A stretch of 64,000 nucleotides of DNA from Paracyclopina nana (taxonomy: Eukaryota; Arthropoda; Copepoda; Cyclopoida; Cyclopettidae). The stretch spans positions 4,920,501-4,984,500 of the forward strand of contig JAGUCH010000007.1 of the NCBI GenBank assembly GCA_019096065.1, read 5' to 3'. The number at the start of each line of letters is the position of its first letter. The stretch's first letter is position 1. This document shows, piece after piece, positions 1-11,800 of this stretch. Made by a program: the position numbers and the translations under genes. Below the pieces are notes generated by a model that ran no database searches, had not been told where the DNA came from, and saw nothing but the letters and a program-made list of their open reading frames with translations.

Positions 1-2
1 TC

Positions 3-1991
3 ACTGAGGCGACTCTCATCACGGAGGATCACTTCGACGCCAAGATGAAGAACTTCCAGGAGCAATTTGTCACTTCTGTGTCAACTTCGGATGCTATGAA
101 GCATTTGGTTCGCCAACAAGTTGAGGCTGTGTTCCTGGAGAGCATTGCGCCATTCATGAATGACCTCAAGTATGAGATCAAGGACGCTATCAAGGAGGAA
201 GTTGGCAAAGTCTTGTCTGGCCAAGCAAATGTCGCCAAAAGGGCAGCTGTGACGGTAAGCAGTAATTAGTAACTTTCGAATTGCTTTTGATTGCAATTTG
301 AGCACTTTGCAGAAACTACTTGAGGAAACAAGCGCGATGAAAGATGCCATTGCCGACTTTAGCGTCGAGCATGCTGCCATCAGGGTGGAAATTGGCAAGT
401 TGCGTGAACATGAGGCGGACTTTCAATCGCGCTCCAATGGCATTTTGGCACGAATGTTGCCTTTTGAGTACATGGGCCCCGCTGCGGACATTTTTTTTGC
501 GTCCCACTTTGTGCAGGAGAACATCATCCATTTCGTCAAGGATGAGTTGTCAAACTTGACTGACAAGGTGAATGTCAACATTGCGTTTGCTTTCACAAAC
601 GCCTTCTTCACCCGTATGGCTCTTGCTCACTTGGTGTGGAAGCATCCTATCAGGTAATTGATTTGCGAAGCAATTTCGAATGCGAGTTGAGTTAATATTT
701 TGCAAAATTGCTTATTCTTTAGCGAGGATCAGATGATGTACTACAAGAGGACTGTGCCGGAGCCTGTAGAGAGGATCGTCAAGACCATCATCATTCCTTA
801 CGTGCAAAAGGAAATGGAGCTCCGCAATTCCAACCTGGTCATCGTTTGGAAGAAGATCCGGAAGATTATTAGTCGCCGATTCACCAACTCTCGGACCAAG
901 ATGCTGGAATGGGCCTTCAAGAAAACATTCACTCCTGAGGAAGGCTTCGAGGCATTGTTCAATGTGGACAATGAGTTTTACCTCTACAATGAAGTAAGTA
1001 CATATTTAACTTCCGAATCGCTTCCACTTTGTAACGCGAATGTTTTCAGCATGCTGTTCCTCCTGTTGCCATTGATGACCAGGACGCTTACATTGAGAAG
1101 CTGACCAACAGCCGAAAGGAGGCCAAAACGGCACTGCTTGCTAGCCAAGACGACAAATGGGTCGATGGCGCAACTTTTCCATCAAGCGACAAGGTTTTCG
1201 ATGGCTTTCGAGGCAAGTCCTACACTCGAAAAGTGTTCAGCAAGTATGACGCCATCAAAATTATTGTGGCTGCTGCTGCTGCCAAGAAAATGGATGTGAC
1301 GGCTCTGACATGGGACGAGATCTCCAATGTTCCCGACGTAAGCTTGCTAATTTTTACTTGCTTAACTTTCATACTTATTCGTAAACGCTTCCGTAGTTGA
1401 AAGAAGTGTATGCCGATGTGCTGAATGACTACAAACATTCTTTGGACGACTTGGTCAGGGAGTTCCCGCACGACCCTGACTACATGATTAAGATCAAGTC
1501 GAATTCGAGCAGCGAAGAGCAAAGCACTGTGCACACGCCAAGGAAGGAGCAATCCAGGTCGAGCGATGATTCCAGCTCCAACAATGACGATGACGATGAG
1601 GTCGAGGAGGTTCTCACCCAGCAACCCAAAGAAGAACCAAAGGACAGCGAAAGTCGCGAAACCACTCCCCCAGTAAGCCCGTCTACCAAAAATAAGCCTT
1701 ACCTTTACTTTCAAAGCCCTTTTAATGGCTGCCAATTAGAAATTTGTAACATTTTCTAAAACAATTCACTTTTCTTTAACGTATGCAAAATTGTACGTTA
1801 TAGACTTTTTATTTACATTGAATGCAATGCAAGGCCGCTTTTAATTAAGATTCCTAACCCCTTTCGAACCTTTGCAGGACGCGACGGCTGAGCTTGTTGG
1901 TATTGCTGGTGCGAGTACCACGGATCCTAATGACATCAAGGAGCAGTTGGCGATTGAGCGCACCATCAAGAAGGCCGCCGCCAAGAAGTAA
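3..1991 (+). CDS. Unrecognised protein, 3' portion (5' end outside window)
   Basis: Six exons are supported: 3-254, 313-653, 723-993, 1050-1337, 1397-1672 and 1878-1991. All have GT-AG borders and matching phases, giving 513 residues plus a TAA stop. The frame is open to the left edge, so the true start lies outside the window. The first 300 or so residues are mixed helical, with many Lys/Glu and aromatic residues and no signal peptide or membrane segment. An Ala-rich patch (IIVAAAAAKK) is followed by an acidic and Ser-rich low-complexity tail containing NNDDDDEVEEV, and the protein ends in a basic tail, KKAAAKK. I recognise no domain. The acidic and basic tail suggests a soluble nuclear or cytoplasmic protein, but that is inference. 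The exon structure is well supported; the function is unknown. Confidence 0.75.
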
Positions 1992-2187
1992 ATCAGCTCC
2001 CAAAAGCATTTCAAAGGACGTCAAAGGACGAAAGGCAATGTTACTGCAGTTTTAATTGCTTGCAGCAGCCAAATATTAAAGTATTTTGTATGACTTAATT
2101 CATGTCACTTGTAAATTGTTCAGTAGTCAAAAAGACGCGTAAATTATCTGAGTGAATTTGTGTATATGTTCGGCCTTTATATGTAAC

Positions 2188-2193
2188 AATAAA
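2188..2193 (+). terminator. Polyadenylation signal AATAAA
   Basis: A canonical AATAAA lies 197 nt after the stop codon of the preceding unrecognised gene, followed by an A-rich and then T-rich stretch. It is the likely 3' end of that transcript. Confidence 0.55.
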
Positions 2194-2840
2194 GAAAAAA
2201 GACATGACCTTAATCCCAAAAGGCTTTGGCATTTATTCAGTGCCAAATCATATCTTTCGCTGGAAGTAACATGTGTTGAAACTTCGAGTAAGGCCAAAAA
2301 GGCCATTGGAGTCCAATAAGGGTCGCGATTCCTAGGCCGCGGCCGTGCATGCAGTAGATTTGGCTTTCAGAGGCTCCTAAATGAAGGCTTTCAAATGGTT
2401 TCCAAATTTGGGTTTTGTGACTTCTGCATCGGAAAAATTGACTTCCAAAACGTTTCCAAACATCGCTGCGAAAGTTGATAAGGCGAGACATGAAAAAAAA
2501 AAAAAATGGCTTTCATTAGGTTTTCTCTAGTCAAGAAAAAGTACTTTCAAGTACCGATTTTCTGTCGGCTTTTTTGTCACGCTCGTAATAAAAAGAAATG
2601 ACTTTGGAAGTTACAACTTTTAGCGATTTCCATTTGACTTTCTTTCGGCTAGGCAATCCCGAAAAGGGTTCGCTGGGAATATGACCAATCAGTTCTCTAA
2701 TGTTGCACTGCAGGTATGCTCAACAATACAATTTGTAGCATGATCAACGCAAAGTGGCGCGAAAAAGTGTAAACAAAACCACGTGGTCACAGGCCTAAAC
2801 AAAACAAATGGGAAATTAACCCATGATTTATCTTTGTCAG
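2194..2840. other. Intergenic region / 5' flank of the Ski-Sno gene
   Basis: About 650 bp with no credible coding exon. It includes a 13-A tract near 2494. A pyrimidine-rich stretch ending in CAG at 2839-2840 reads as a 3' splice site, so part of this stretch is probably the end of an intron of the Ski-Sno gene. No promoter motif is clear. Confidence 0.5.
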
Positions 2841-2885
2841 CATCCCCAACCGGTTGGTCATAGGAATCCAATAGAAGATCCCAAA

Positions 2886-5800
2886 ATGTTCAATCCGGCA
2901 ACATTGTACAGCAATCCGACCATGGCAGCTGTAGCTGAACAGCAATCAAGATTCTACAGTCAAATCTACAGAACTATGGCAATTGCTGCTGTGCACCAAC
3001 AACAGCAAATACAGCAACATCACACCACAGTCCAACCCAAGCAGCCCAATTTGGGCCAACTGCAGGTTCATCAGCAGGATCAGCAGCAACAACAGCAGCA
3101 AAGACCCAAAAGGAGAAGGACAAGTGCTGGCAATGATCCTTCAGCCCCACCAACCCACTTGAGTGGGGAAATGATCAGAAGGTTGAGGGAGAAGCAAAGG
3201 CTGAGAAATGCAGCGGCAGCAGCCTCAGCAGTGGCCTCAGTGGCTGCAGTGACCACTTCTGGAGGCCGAAAATTTGACAATCCTTCACAAGCAGCAACAG
3301 CAACATCACCTGGTCCAGCTTTGCCTGCACCCAACAAGTAAGTCACTTTTTTCCAAACATGTGCTGCACTTTTCATTCTAGTGTTGAAAAACAATGTACT
3401 GTATCATTTTTGTTGCTGTTTTCAGCAAACTTGCTCCTATGATGACAAGTCAAGACTCTGTTGGCAAGGAGTCCATCATCATCAGTGAGGCTGATGTCAA
3501 ATCACCCCTGATGGCTCCACTCATGTCAAGCAGGGACATGACTTTGGCCAGCCTGGAAGAGACTGTGATCAATGGCCAAGTGATTCCATGCTTCAACATT
3601 GGCGGGGAAATGAGGCTGTGCTTCCCTCAAATCCTCAAGCAAATCCTGGGAGCTTTTCACATGGAGCAAATTTGCTTGGCTTGCGAAGAGCTCCTCATCC
3701 ACGTGGCTCCAGCCTCCAATCAACAGCTGACTGTACTCAAGGGAGCCAAAGTTTTGCCCATGACAGCTCACCAGTGTGGACTCATCACCAAGAGTGATGC
3801 CGAAAGACTGGCAGCCTTCCTCATGACCAACAAAATGGCTGCCAACGCGGCGGCCTCCAAAAGCAACAGGCTGGACTCTGACAGCCAAGAGGCCAAGGTT
3901 GTCCTCCATGTCCAGCATGAGTGCTTTGGCAAGGCCACAGGGGCCCTGTATCCGGCCCTCTACAGATGTCCCACTTCTAAATGCATTTCCTGCGATATTT
4001 GTGGTGAGTTCAAGTTTACCTTCTTAATTAGCTTTAGTTGATGAATTTTTGAGCCCTTAAAAATTGCTCAATGTTTAATAGTTGCAATTTCAGAGGCAAA
4101 GAATACCTCATAGCAATTAGCAAACATGAAATGCATCCAGGGTGACCAGAAAATTTGAGCGGACTGTAGCCAGATTTATCCCAAAAATAGCCACGTTTGG
4201 CTATCTAAGAAAAATGACTCAAAATAGCCACAAATTGGCGAAAAGTAGCCACATTTTTAGGAATTTTCACAAGAACTACTATGCATTATGAAAATTAGAT
4301 CCAATTTTTGGGATTGCTGTGTTGAAAGCAAGGATTAATAATGATTTTCTTCTTATTTAGGAGGCAAAAGATTTTTTAAAAAGTCAGCCATTAATGTAAA
4401 TTTAGTTTTCCCCTGCTTTTTTTGATGATTTTCAAGCGTTTATTAAATAAAAATTCTAATTTTTCGGGCTTTTCAAAAATAGCCACAAATGGCTATGGCT
4501 ATTCGGCCTAAATTACCGTAGCCACACATGGGTCAAAAATAGCCCCTTTGGCTATAAATAGCCACATCTGGTCACCCTGAATGCGTCTTCAGCTGACGGG
4601 GAAAAATCAGATCGACTTCAAGCCATGTTTGAAGTAAACAATATCAGATTTAGCAAGTTAGTTGAATAAAATTGCTTATTTCCTCGTTTTCATGTTGTTA
4701 GCTTTTGATAGAGCAAATTAAAGAATGTGAGGTAAGTTTGGGAATTTTTTTATCATAATTTGCAAAAGTAGCCGAATTTGCCCGTGAAAACGCTGTTCGG
4801 CCTCTAGCTAAACTTGTAGTGTGCTACTTACGCGGTAACTTGCAGCCGATTCACTTTAATTTCAGACACTTGTTTTATTCCCTCGAGCTGATAGGCTTTT
4901 TTTAGCAGTGAAGGTTTGCAGTTATCCAGTTACTGGGACTTGCCTTTTTTGACATATATATACAGACACTACATTTAGTTTTTTCAAAATGAGATGCATT
5001 TATGCCTTCAGATTTAACCATAATTTTATAATCAAATCAATCTGCTAAGTAATAATTCCCGATAATCCTCTTTCAATTCTAGCCATCATTTTCCAAACTG
5101 AAATATTCATACGCAAGAAAAGTGCATCAAATCAAGATTTTCTGATGCACTAGCCTATAATAATTTCACATTTATTTAATGTAGAGGGCGCTCTGAAGCT
5201 GATGTGTGCGATTCCATTTTTTTAAGGCATATTCTTCCATTTTCAGGCTCTATGCTTGATCCTCAATCATTTGTACGTCATTTGCACACCGATCGAGAAA
5301 ACCAGACTTGTCATTGGGGCTTTGACGCCACCCATTGGCGATCATACGTACACATCGCCGATGCGTATTACAAAGATCATGGCGGAGTCATAGACCGATC
5401 TGGGGAGAAACTGAGTCGTGACGGAGCTCAAGCTCTGCTGGAGGATATCAAAAAGCGTTTCAGCCATCCCAAACTGATAAGGAAGCAGGTAAATAGCACA
5501 AGTTAAGCCCAATGTTGGATAAGTGTCGGAAAATGCGTCGTCGCGACTACTTTACGTTCGACGCTGTGCATTGCAAAAATTGCATTTTTCAAGTACTTGT
5601 ACACATATACACACACTGTCTAGACATATTTTATCAAATTAGGGTCATTGAACTACTTAGCGCTGCCGAAAAAAGCTATATTTACTTTAATTGTGAGAAG
5701 GGCCGCCAAAATCCCACATATCCTTTATATGTTTTCCACTTTTTGGATTTCATGTCTGGCCAGCTATGACTTGCAAATTTTTCTAAGTAGATGATGATGA

Positions 5801-8800
5801 TGTTTGTATGTGGCGTGCAAAAGCATTGCAAAAATTGTCTGACACTCCCTGAAGCTGCACGCAATATATCGTATGTACTACATTGGCTGAGAACTTTTTA
5901 AGTCTTTCAGTATGATTTGAGGAAAATCTGCTTTGAAAATTCGAATTGCTTTTGAAAGCAGAGCGCCATATTTTCACCTGGCGGCTGAAAATGTCAACAT
6001 AGAGGAGGAGTTTTTAAAAGCCACTTAAAAAAAATAGAGATAGTAACTTTTTTATTGCATTCACAATAAGGTGTTTTTTTAAGTGAGAACACTAACTTGA
6101 ACTTTTCCAAAGTTTTCAATAATTGGCTTTCTTTTTACTACTCACTGCAACTTTCAGAGAAACTGTCACACTTTGTTCAAGGGCCAAATTGAGGGTGTTA
6201 TCAGGGGGAAAAATTAATAAAAAGTGCACTCAATTACACTTTTTTGAGTGCGCTTTCACGCGTGCCAAACCATCAACTTAACCATTCAATTATGCATTTA
6301 TGTAGCTTCAAATTGCCATTCAAAATGATATGGTGCAAGAAATTCTGCCAGGAATTCGCAGTAGCAAAAAACCTCAAAACTGACAGCCATAATTTACTTT
6401 TAAGTGCAGGCACATAAATCCATAAATGAAATCTATACTAAATTGCTTCCATATGCAGTTGAATTTTGGAAAAAGTGGTATTTCTGCGGTCAGCATTTTT
6501 TGCAGCACAAAAATTATGGCTATTTCGCATGGAAGTCGCGTAAACAGGCAGCGCCATCTAGCGGCTCAAAAACGGATGTGTTTACAAGTTCCTATACCAA
6601 CTTCGGTATAGAAGGCAATTGATGCAGTTTCCCTAGTCCACAAGCAAGCAAGGTGCACTTTTTCAGGCAGTTCTTGTGTGCAAAAAATGCTTTTCGCGCA
6701 GGTGCATTTTCTTCTATACAAGTAGAAGAGATCCAGACAGACGAAATTGTTACGAGGAGAAACTTTCTTACACTCTAAGGCTAGTGCACTGTGGGCATAA
6801 TTATCACTAAAAATGCAATTAAAACTAAATTGCCTCAGATGCAGAGCAGCTAGTGCACTGCAAGCCACTTTTTGAAAAAGATACTAAAAAAGGTGTAAAA
6901 ATACAGTAGAAGTGGCATACATGTTTGAATAGTGCCTTAAAATGCACACAGTGGTTTTTGTGGCTAATTGATTGCGTCTAGCCAACCAAAAGCTACTAGC
7001 ACATATAATACTGTGCTACCACTTGACTCATAAAATGGATTTTTATGGAGTGCTATGCCAACATTTACTACACAGCCCTTTTTTGCTCGTTTTTCGTATT
7101 CCGCTCGCGTGGCCTTGATTGCAGTTGTGTCCAATGGTTTGACGGCAAATTGCAGCCCTTGGCAAAAAACCAAAAAAGTTGTTGGCAGTTTCCCAATTGA
7201 AACGTGCATTATTAATAAGGCATGGTTGCACTTACCTGTGAAACTTGTAAGGCTTAGGTTTCAGCATGTCGAGAAATTTCAAGGGTAAAAATAAAGGATT
7301 TCTTGCTTTGAAAGCAATTTTGCCTGCCCATTTTTAAACCTTTATGCCTTTCGCAGCGACTGCAATTCGTAGTACGTATGAGACGCAGTACACACATTTA
7401 TTTGGGTCAATTGGGCAGATATCTCCCTGCTATCTTATCCATAAAGGCCAACCATTATGGGCACTTCGTGAAAAAGTGCATTTGGAAACCAGACTGCATT
7501 TCACCTAATGATGCCTCTCAATGTTGGTTTATCACTTCTAATTTGGTTTTTATATCCTATTTCACATTAACTCACTTGAAAGCTAAATTAAAAATTTTGA
7601 GCAAATCTTGGCAAAAATCTTCAATATGAATTTGCACTGATAATTAATATGAGAGCTAGTTTAATATCTTGAAATAACGCAAACTTTTATTTTTTTGGCT
7701 GCTGGTTAGGAGTATAATTTTATTTTCACGTTATGGCAGCCATAAAAAGATGCTTTTATTTGCAATGTGATGCAGAAAAAAATCTTCAAAAGCAATCTCA
7801 TTTGCATTTCAGACGCTGCTGCAGTTTTTTGTCTGAAAGCGCTGGGTGAAATTGAGTATGGACATTTTAAAGTATGGCATGAGTGGCCTACTTGGATGAT
7901 TTTGCACTGCATCAATAAATAATGTACTAGCACAAAAGAAAGGGTGATATTTGCCCTGAAAAAGCTCCACTTTTTCCCACAGTGCAAAATCCATTTGGGT
8001 TTTATGTGCTGCAGATTTTGGCATTCTTTGGTGTGCGTTCTACTTTTGCTGTTTTGGGCAAAGAGACAAGGCAGCAAAAGTTGTGGATTTGTCCCTTTGT
8101 AGAATGCAGTCAGTTTTGAAAGCCTGCGCAAAAAACGGTCTGGTTTTGTCTGGGTCGCTAACCTTTTGCTGATATGTAAAATTTTCTAGCTGTAATCTTC
8201 TTGCTGAAAGCAGTGATATTGCATTTTTCGCCTCTCTCTGACATTGGAAGGCAGCCAAAAGTGTAAAGGCAATTTTTAGCCCTCCCCCCCCAAAAAAAAC
8301 TGTAATTTTCCACCTCAATTTCAAACCGGATCTCTTGGCATGCACGTTTTCCATTGTGGACTTTATGATGAGGGCTTAGGCCTTGCTGAAGAAATAATAA
8401 TGTCTGAAAAAAGTGCATTTTTCGCATTGAACACCTGCCTTGGATGCCACAGGGTGCTTGAAGTACGCCATTTGCCAGGCGGGGCTCCATAATCGTGGTC
8501 TAGACTTTTGGGTCATTTTTGTTAGTGGCTGAACAAAGTGCATTTTATGCCTACCGATTGTTAATCAGCTGCAGGGCCTCTTTTTATGGAACGCAAAAAA
8601 AAACTCGTCAGATGGCATTGCAATGTCTGGAAATCAAAACAAGGCGAGCCGGTACCAAAATATTGAGTCTAGGCGCGGCCAACTGCAGCAATGTAAACAA
8701 AGTCGAGCCGGTACAAAAATGTCGAGACCATTAGAACTTTGCAAGTTTGCCAAAACATTCTGTGTGTGTTTTGCGTCCGTCAATCAACACAAGTCCTCAT

Positions 8801-11800
8801 TTTGGCCATCAAAAGTTAGCATGCAAGTGTTCAAACTGACAACACTTCAGCCTCACTAATCTTAAGAAAGCAGCTTTTTGCCAACTTTTTCATTTACTCA
8901 AAAAACCTTGCAAACCAACTTGAATCAATTTTAATCATATCAAGGAGTTAAAATGCTTGCTTCTCATCCATAAACAGCATTTGATTGCTTAAAATCGACT
9001 GAGTCATGGCTCCATTTTGGATCCCTGCTGCACAGTAGCAGTTGCAAAATTTCGCCAATGAAGGCTCCCTTTTGCAAGGTGAAAGCCCTCAGTTGGCCTT
9101 GAAAGGCAGCCGACTGTCTGAGTCTGCGAGGAAAGGCTGGGGCTTGCAAAGGCCATGTCTGCTTTCACTCTCGTTCCTCTTCCGGACTTGCGAGTGCACA
9201 AAATGCATCCTTTGCTTGGCGCCTAAACAGACATTTTTAGCTATGCATTGATGGATGTGTTTGGGAATCGAGCCAACAAAAAGTTTGAATTTTTATTCAT
9301 AATCTCGCGGCCTCAAAAGTGAGATGATGGCGCGAAAAATGGTCTCAAGACTTTTGCCCTTGGCCGTTTGCCCTTGGTCTATTTGCCCTTGGCCGTTTGC
9401 CCGTAGAGACTTTTGCCCATGAGACTTTTGCCCTTGGGAACTTTTGCCTGTAGGATATTTGCCCTTGAGACTTTTGCCCTTGGGGACTTTTGCCCTTGGG
9501 GACTTTTGCCCTTGGGGACTTTTGCCCTTGGGGACTTTTGCCCTTGGGGACTTTTGCCCTTGGGGACTTTTGCCCTTGGGGACTTTTGCCCTTGGGGACT
9601 TTTGCCCTTGGGGACTTTTGCCCTTGGGGACTTTTGCCCTTGGGGACTTTTGCCCTTGGGGACTTTTACCCTTGGGGACTTTTACCCTAGGGGACATTTG
9701 CCCTTGGGGACTTAAGCCCTTGAGACTTCTGCCCTTGAGAACTTTTGCCCTCCTTAACTTATTGCCCTTTGTGACATTGGCCTTTTGGGACTTTTGGCTG
9801 TGGGTCTTGGTTGTGGGGACTTTTGCCCATGAGCACTGTAGCAGGGAGTGTGTCGGCCTACGGGTCGACTGCTTGCTGCGCGCGCTCGCCTCGGGCGCGC
9901 GATAGTTTAACGAGTAGTATAGTGTGACCATCAGTAAAGGAAATAAATTCACCGCATTGACACGTGTTGTCTGCGGCCCAAGATCGACCTCTGCTTGCCT
10001 TCCAGGCCCATCCCCGCTAGACGTAGCCTAGATCCGAGTAGTGGCTTGATAAGTCACAGTTGTATATCTCGACCTACTACAGGACTTTCTATTGGTTGCT
10101 TTTACTATGTCCAGTAGATCAAAGGGCCTTGTACACGCACACAGACAAAATTCAGATTTAATTTTCATTATTCTCTAATTGTAGGTTAAAAGCAAACTAT
10201 CAGAACTTCAAAAAAAAAAGTTCAAAAAGGGCAAATGTCCCCAAGGGCAGAAGTCACCAAGGGCAAAAGTCCCCAAGGGCAAAAGTCCCCAAGGGCAAAA
10301 GTCCCCAAGGGCAAAAGTCCCCAAGGGCAAAAGTCCCCAAGGGCAAAAGTCCCCAAGGGCAAAAGTCCCCAGGGGCAAAAGTCCCCAGGGGCAAAAGTCC
10401 CCAGGGGCAAAAGTCCCCAAGGGCAAAAGTCCCCAAGGGCAAAAGTCCCCAAGGGCAAAAGTCCCCAAGGGCAAAAGTCCTCAAGGGCAAAAGTCCTCAA
10501 GGGCAAAAGTCCTAAGGGCAAAAGTATCTAAGGGCAAAAGTCCCCAAGGGCAAAAGTTTCAAGGGCAAAAGTCTCCATGGGCAAAAGTTCAATGGGCAAA
10601 AGTACCAAGGGCAAATGGCCAAGGGCAAACGGCCAAGGGCAAAAGGGACGCAGCCGCGAAAAATAGCCCGAGGCGATGCATGCCCTAAATTGCACGATGC
10701 GCTTTCCAAGTGGCGCCAAATTATGATTTATGACTGGGCAACTTTTTCGCTGGTGCAGTTTAGGTTTGGCTCGGCTGAATTATATGCACTGTACATGCTA
10801 TTTGTTTGGCAAACTGGCAATAGGTAAAATTGCAACGACGCATTATGTACTCTGACGCTGTCTAGACGTCTATAAATGATACTAGATAAAAGGTGGAGGA
10901 GCGCGTTTGGTTGTGGGCAAAAAAAGTTGACATGCAATTTTTGATCCCAGGCAGAATGTGAGAAATCTGTCTAGTCATTCTTTCTTGGAGTACAGTGCAT
11001 TTGCTCCAGAGGATTACATAAATTAGCTTATTTTTAAGGAAAATATATTCTTGCCATGCTCGGATTGATTCGAGGAAAAACTAAGGCTAGCAATTATTTG
11101 GCAGGGAGGAAAAGTTGATTGGACACACTGTACGAAAAGTCTCGCGTGATATCTATGGATGTGTCATTAATGCACTTTTAAAAGGCTCAACTTCCATATT
11201 GAAACGAAAATTACACTCTTCTGCAGAGAGCCATGATTCAGCACAATTTTCAGGGAATAATGAGGCCAGCTGGGGCTGAGACAAGCACGCAACAAAGCAG
11301 CTTTGGATCGAGCTGAACCTGAAATTTGCAATCTAAGCTAAAAAAACAGGCCGCAAAATCTTGGGCTCGCGTTTTGCGTCTCTCCTAATAACCCTGTAAT
11401 CGAGCTGAGCCGATCCAGACGCTTTAATTATTTGCTTGAGCTGCCTTGCAATCTTCTCCAGCTCAGCAACTTGATGTTTTTCTCCGCTAATTTTTGGAAA
11501 TTCGTTTTTCTGCAGACTTTGCATGTTGGAAAATTCGAGGCCTGCTATTTTCGAATTTTCACAAAAACACTTGCTACATGAAGTAGCACTATTTCAGCTC
11601 TGCAAAGTTTTATTTAGAGGATAGGGCATGCTATTTTGCAATTTTATAGCCTTTTTGCCTCCATATCACTACTGATGTACGCCATCTTTGGAGAGAACTT
11701 GAGAAGCTCGAATTTCAAAGCCCTATAAACAATATTCAAATTGGAGTCCACTGCGAAAATCAGATCAATTCAGCTTGCATTTCCATCACTTCTTTCCTCC

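Noticed and set aside
9413-9905. Long frames encoding repeats such as PLGTFALGDFCPWGLL, and mirror frames at 10208-10531
   Set aside because: They are open in several frames on both strands because a 16-bp unit has a 48-bp codon period without stops. They lie inside the foldback element and are not genes.
9421-10560. CRISPR-like array appearance
   Set aside because: Units are contiguous 16-mers without spacers, inverted in two arms and bounded by a transposition target duplication, in a eukaryotic intron.
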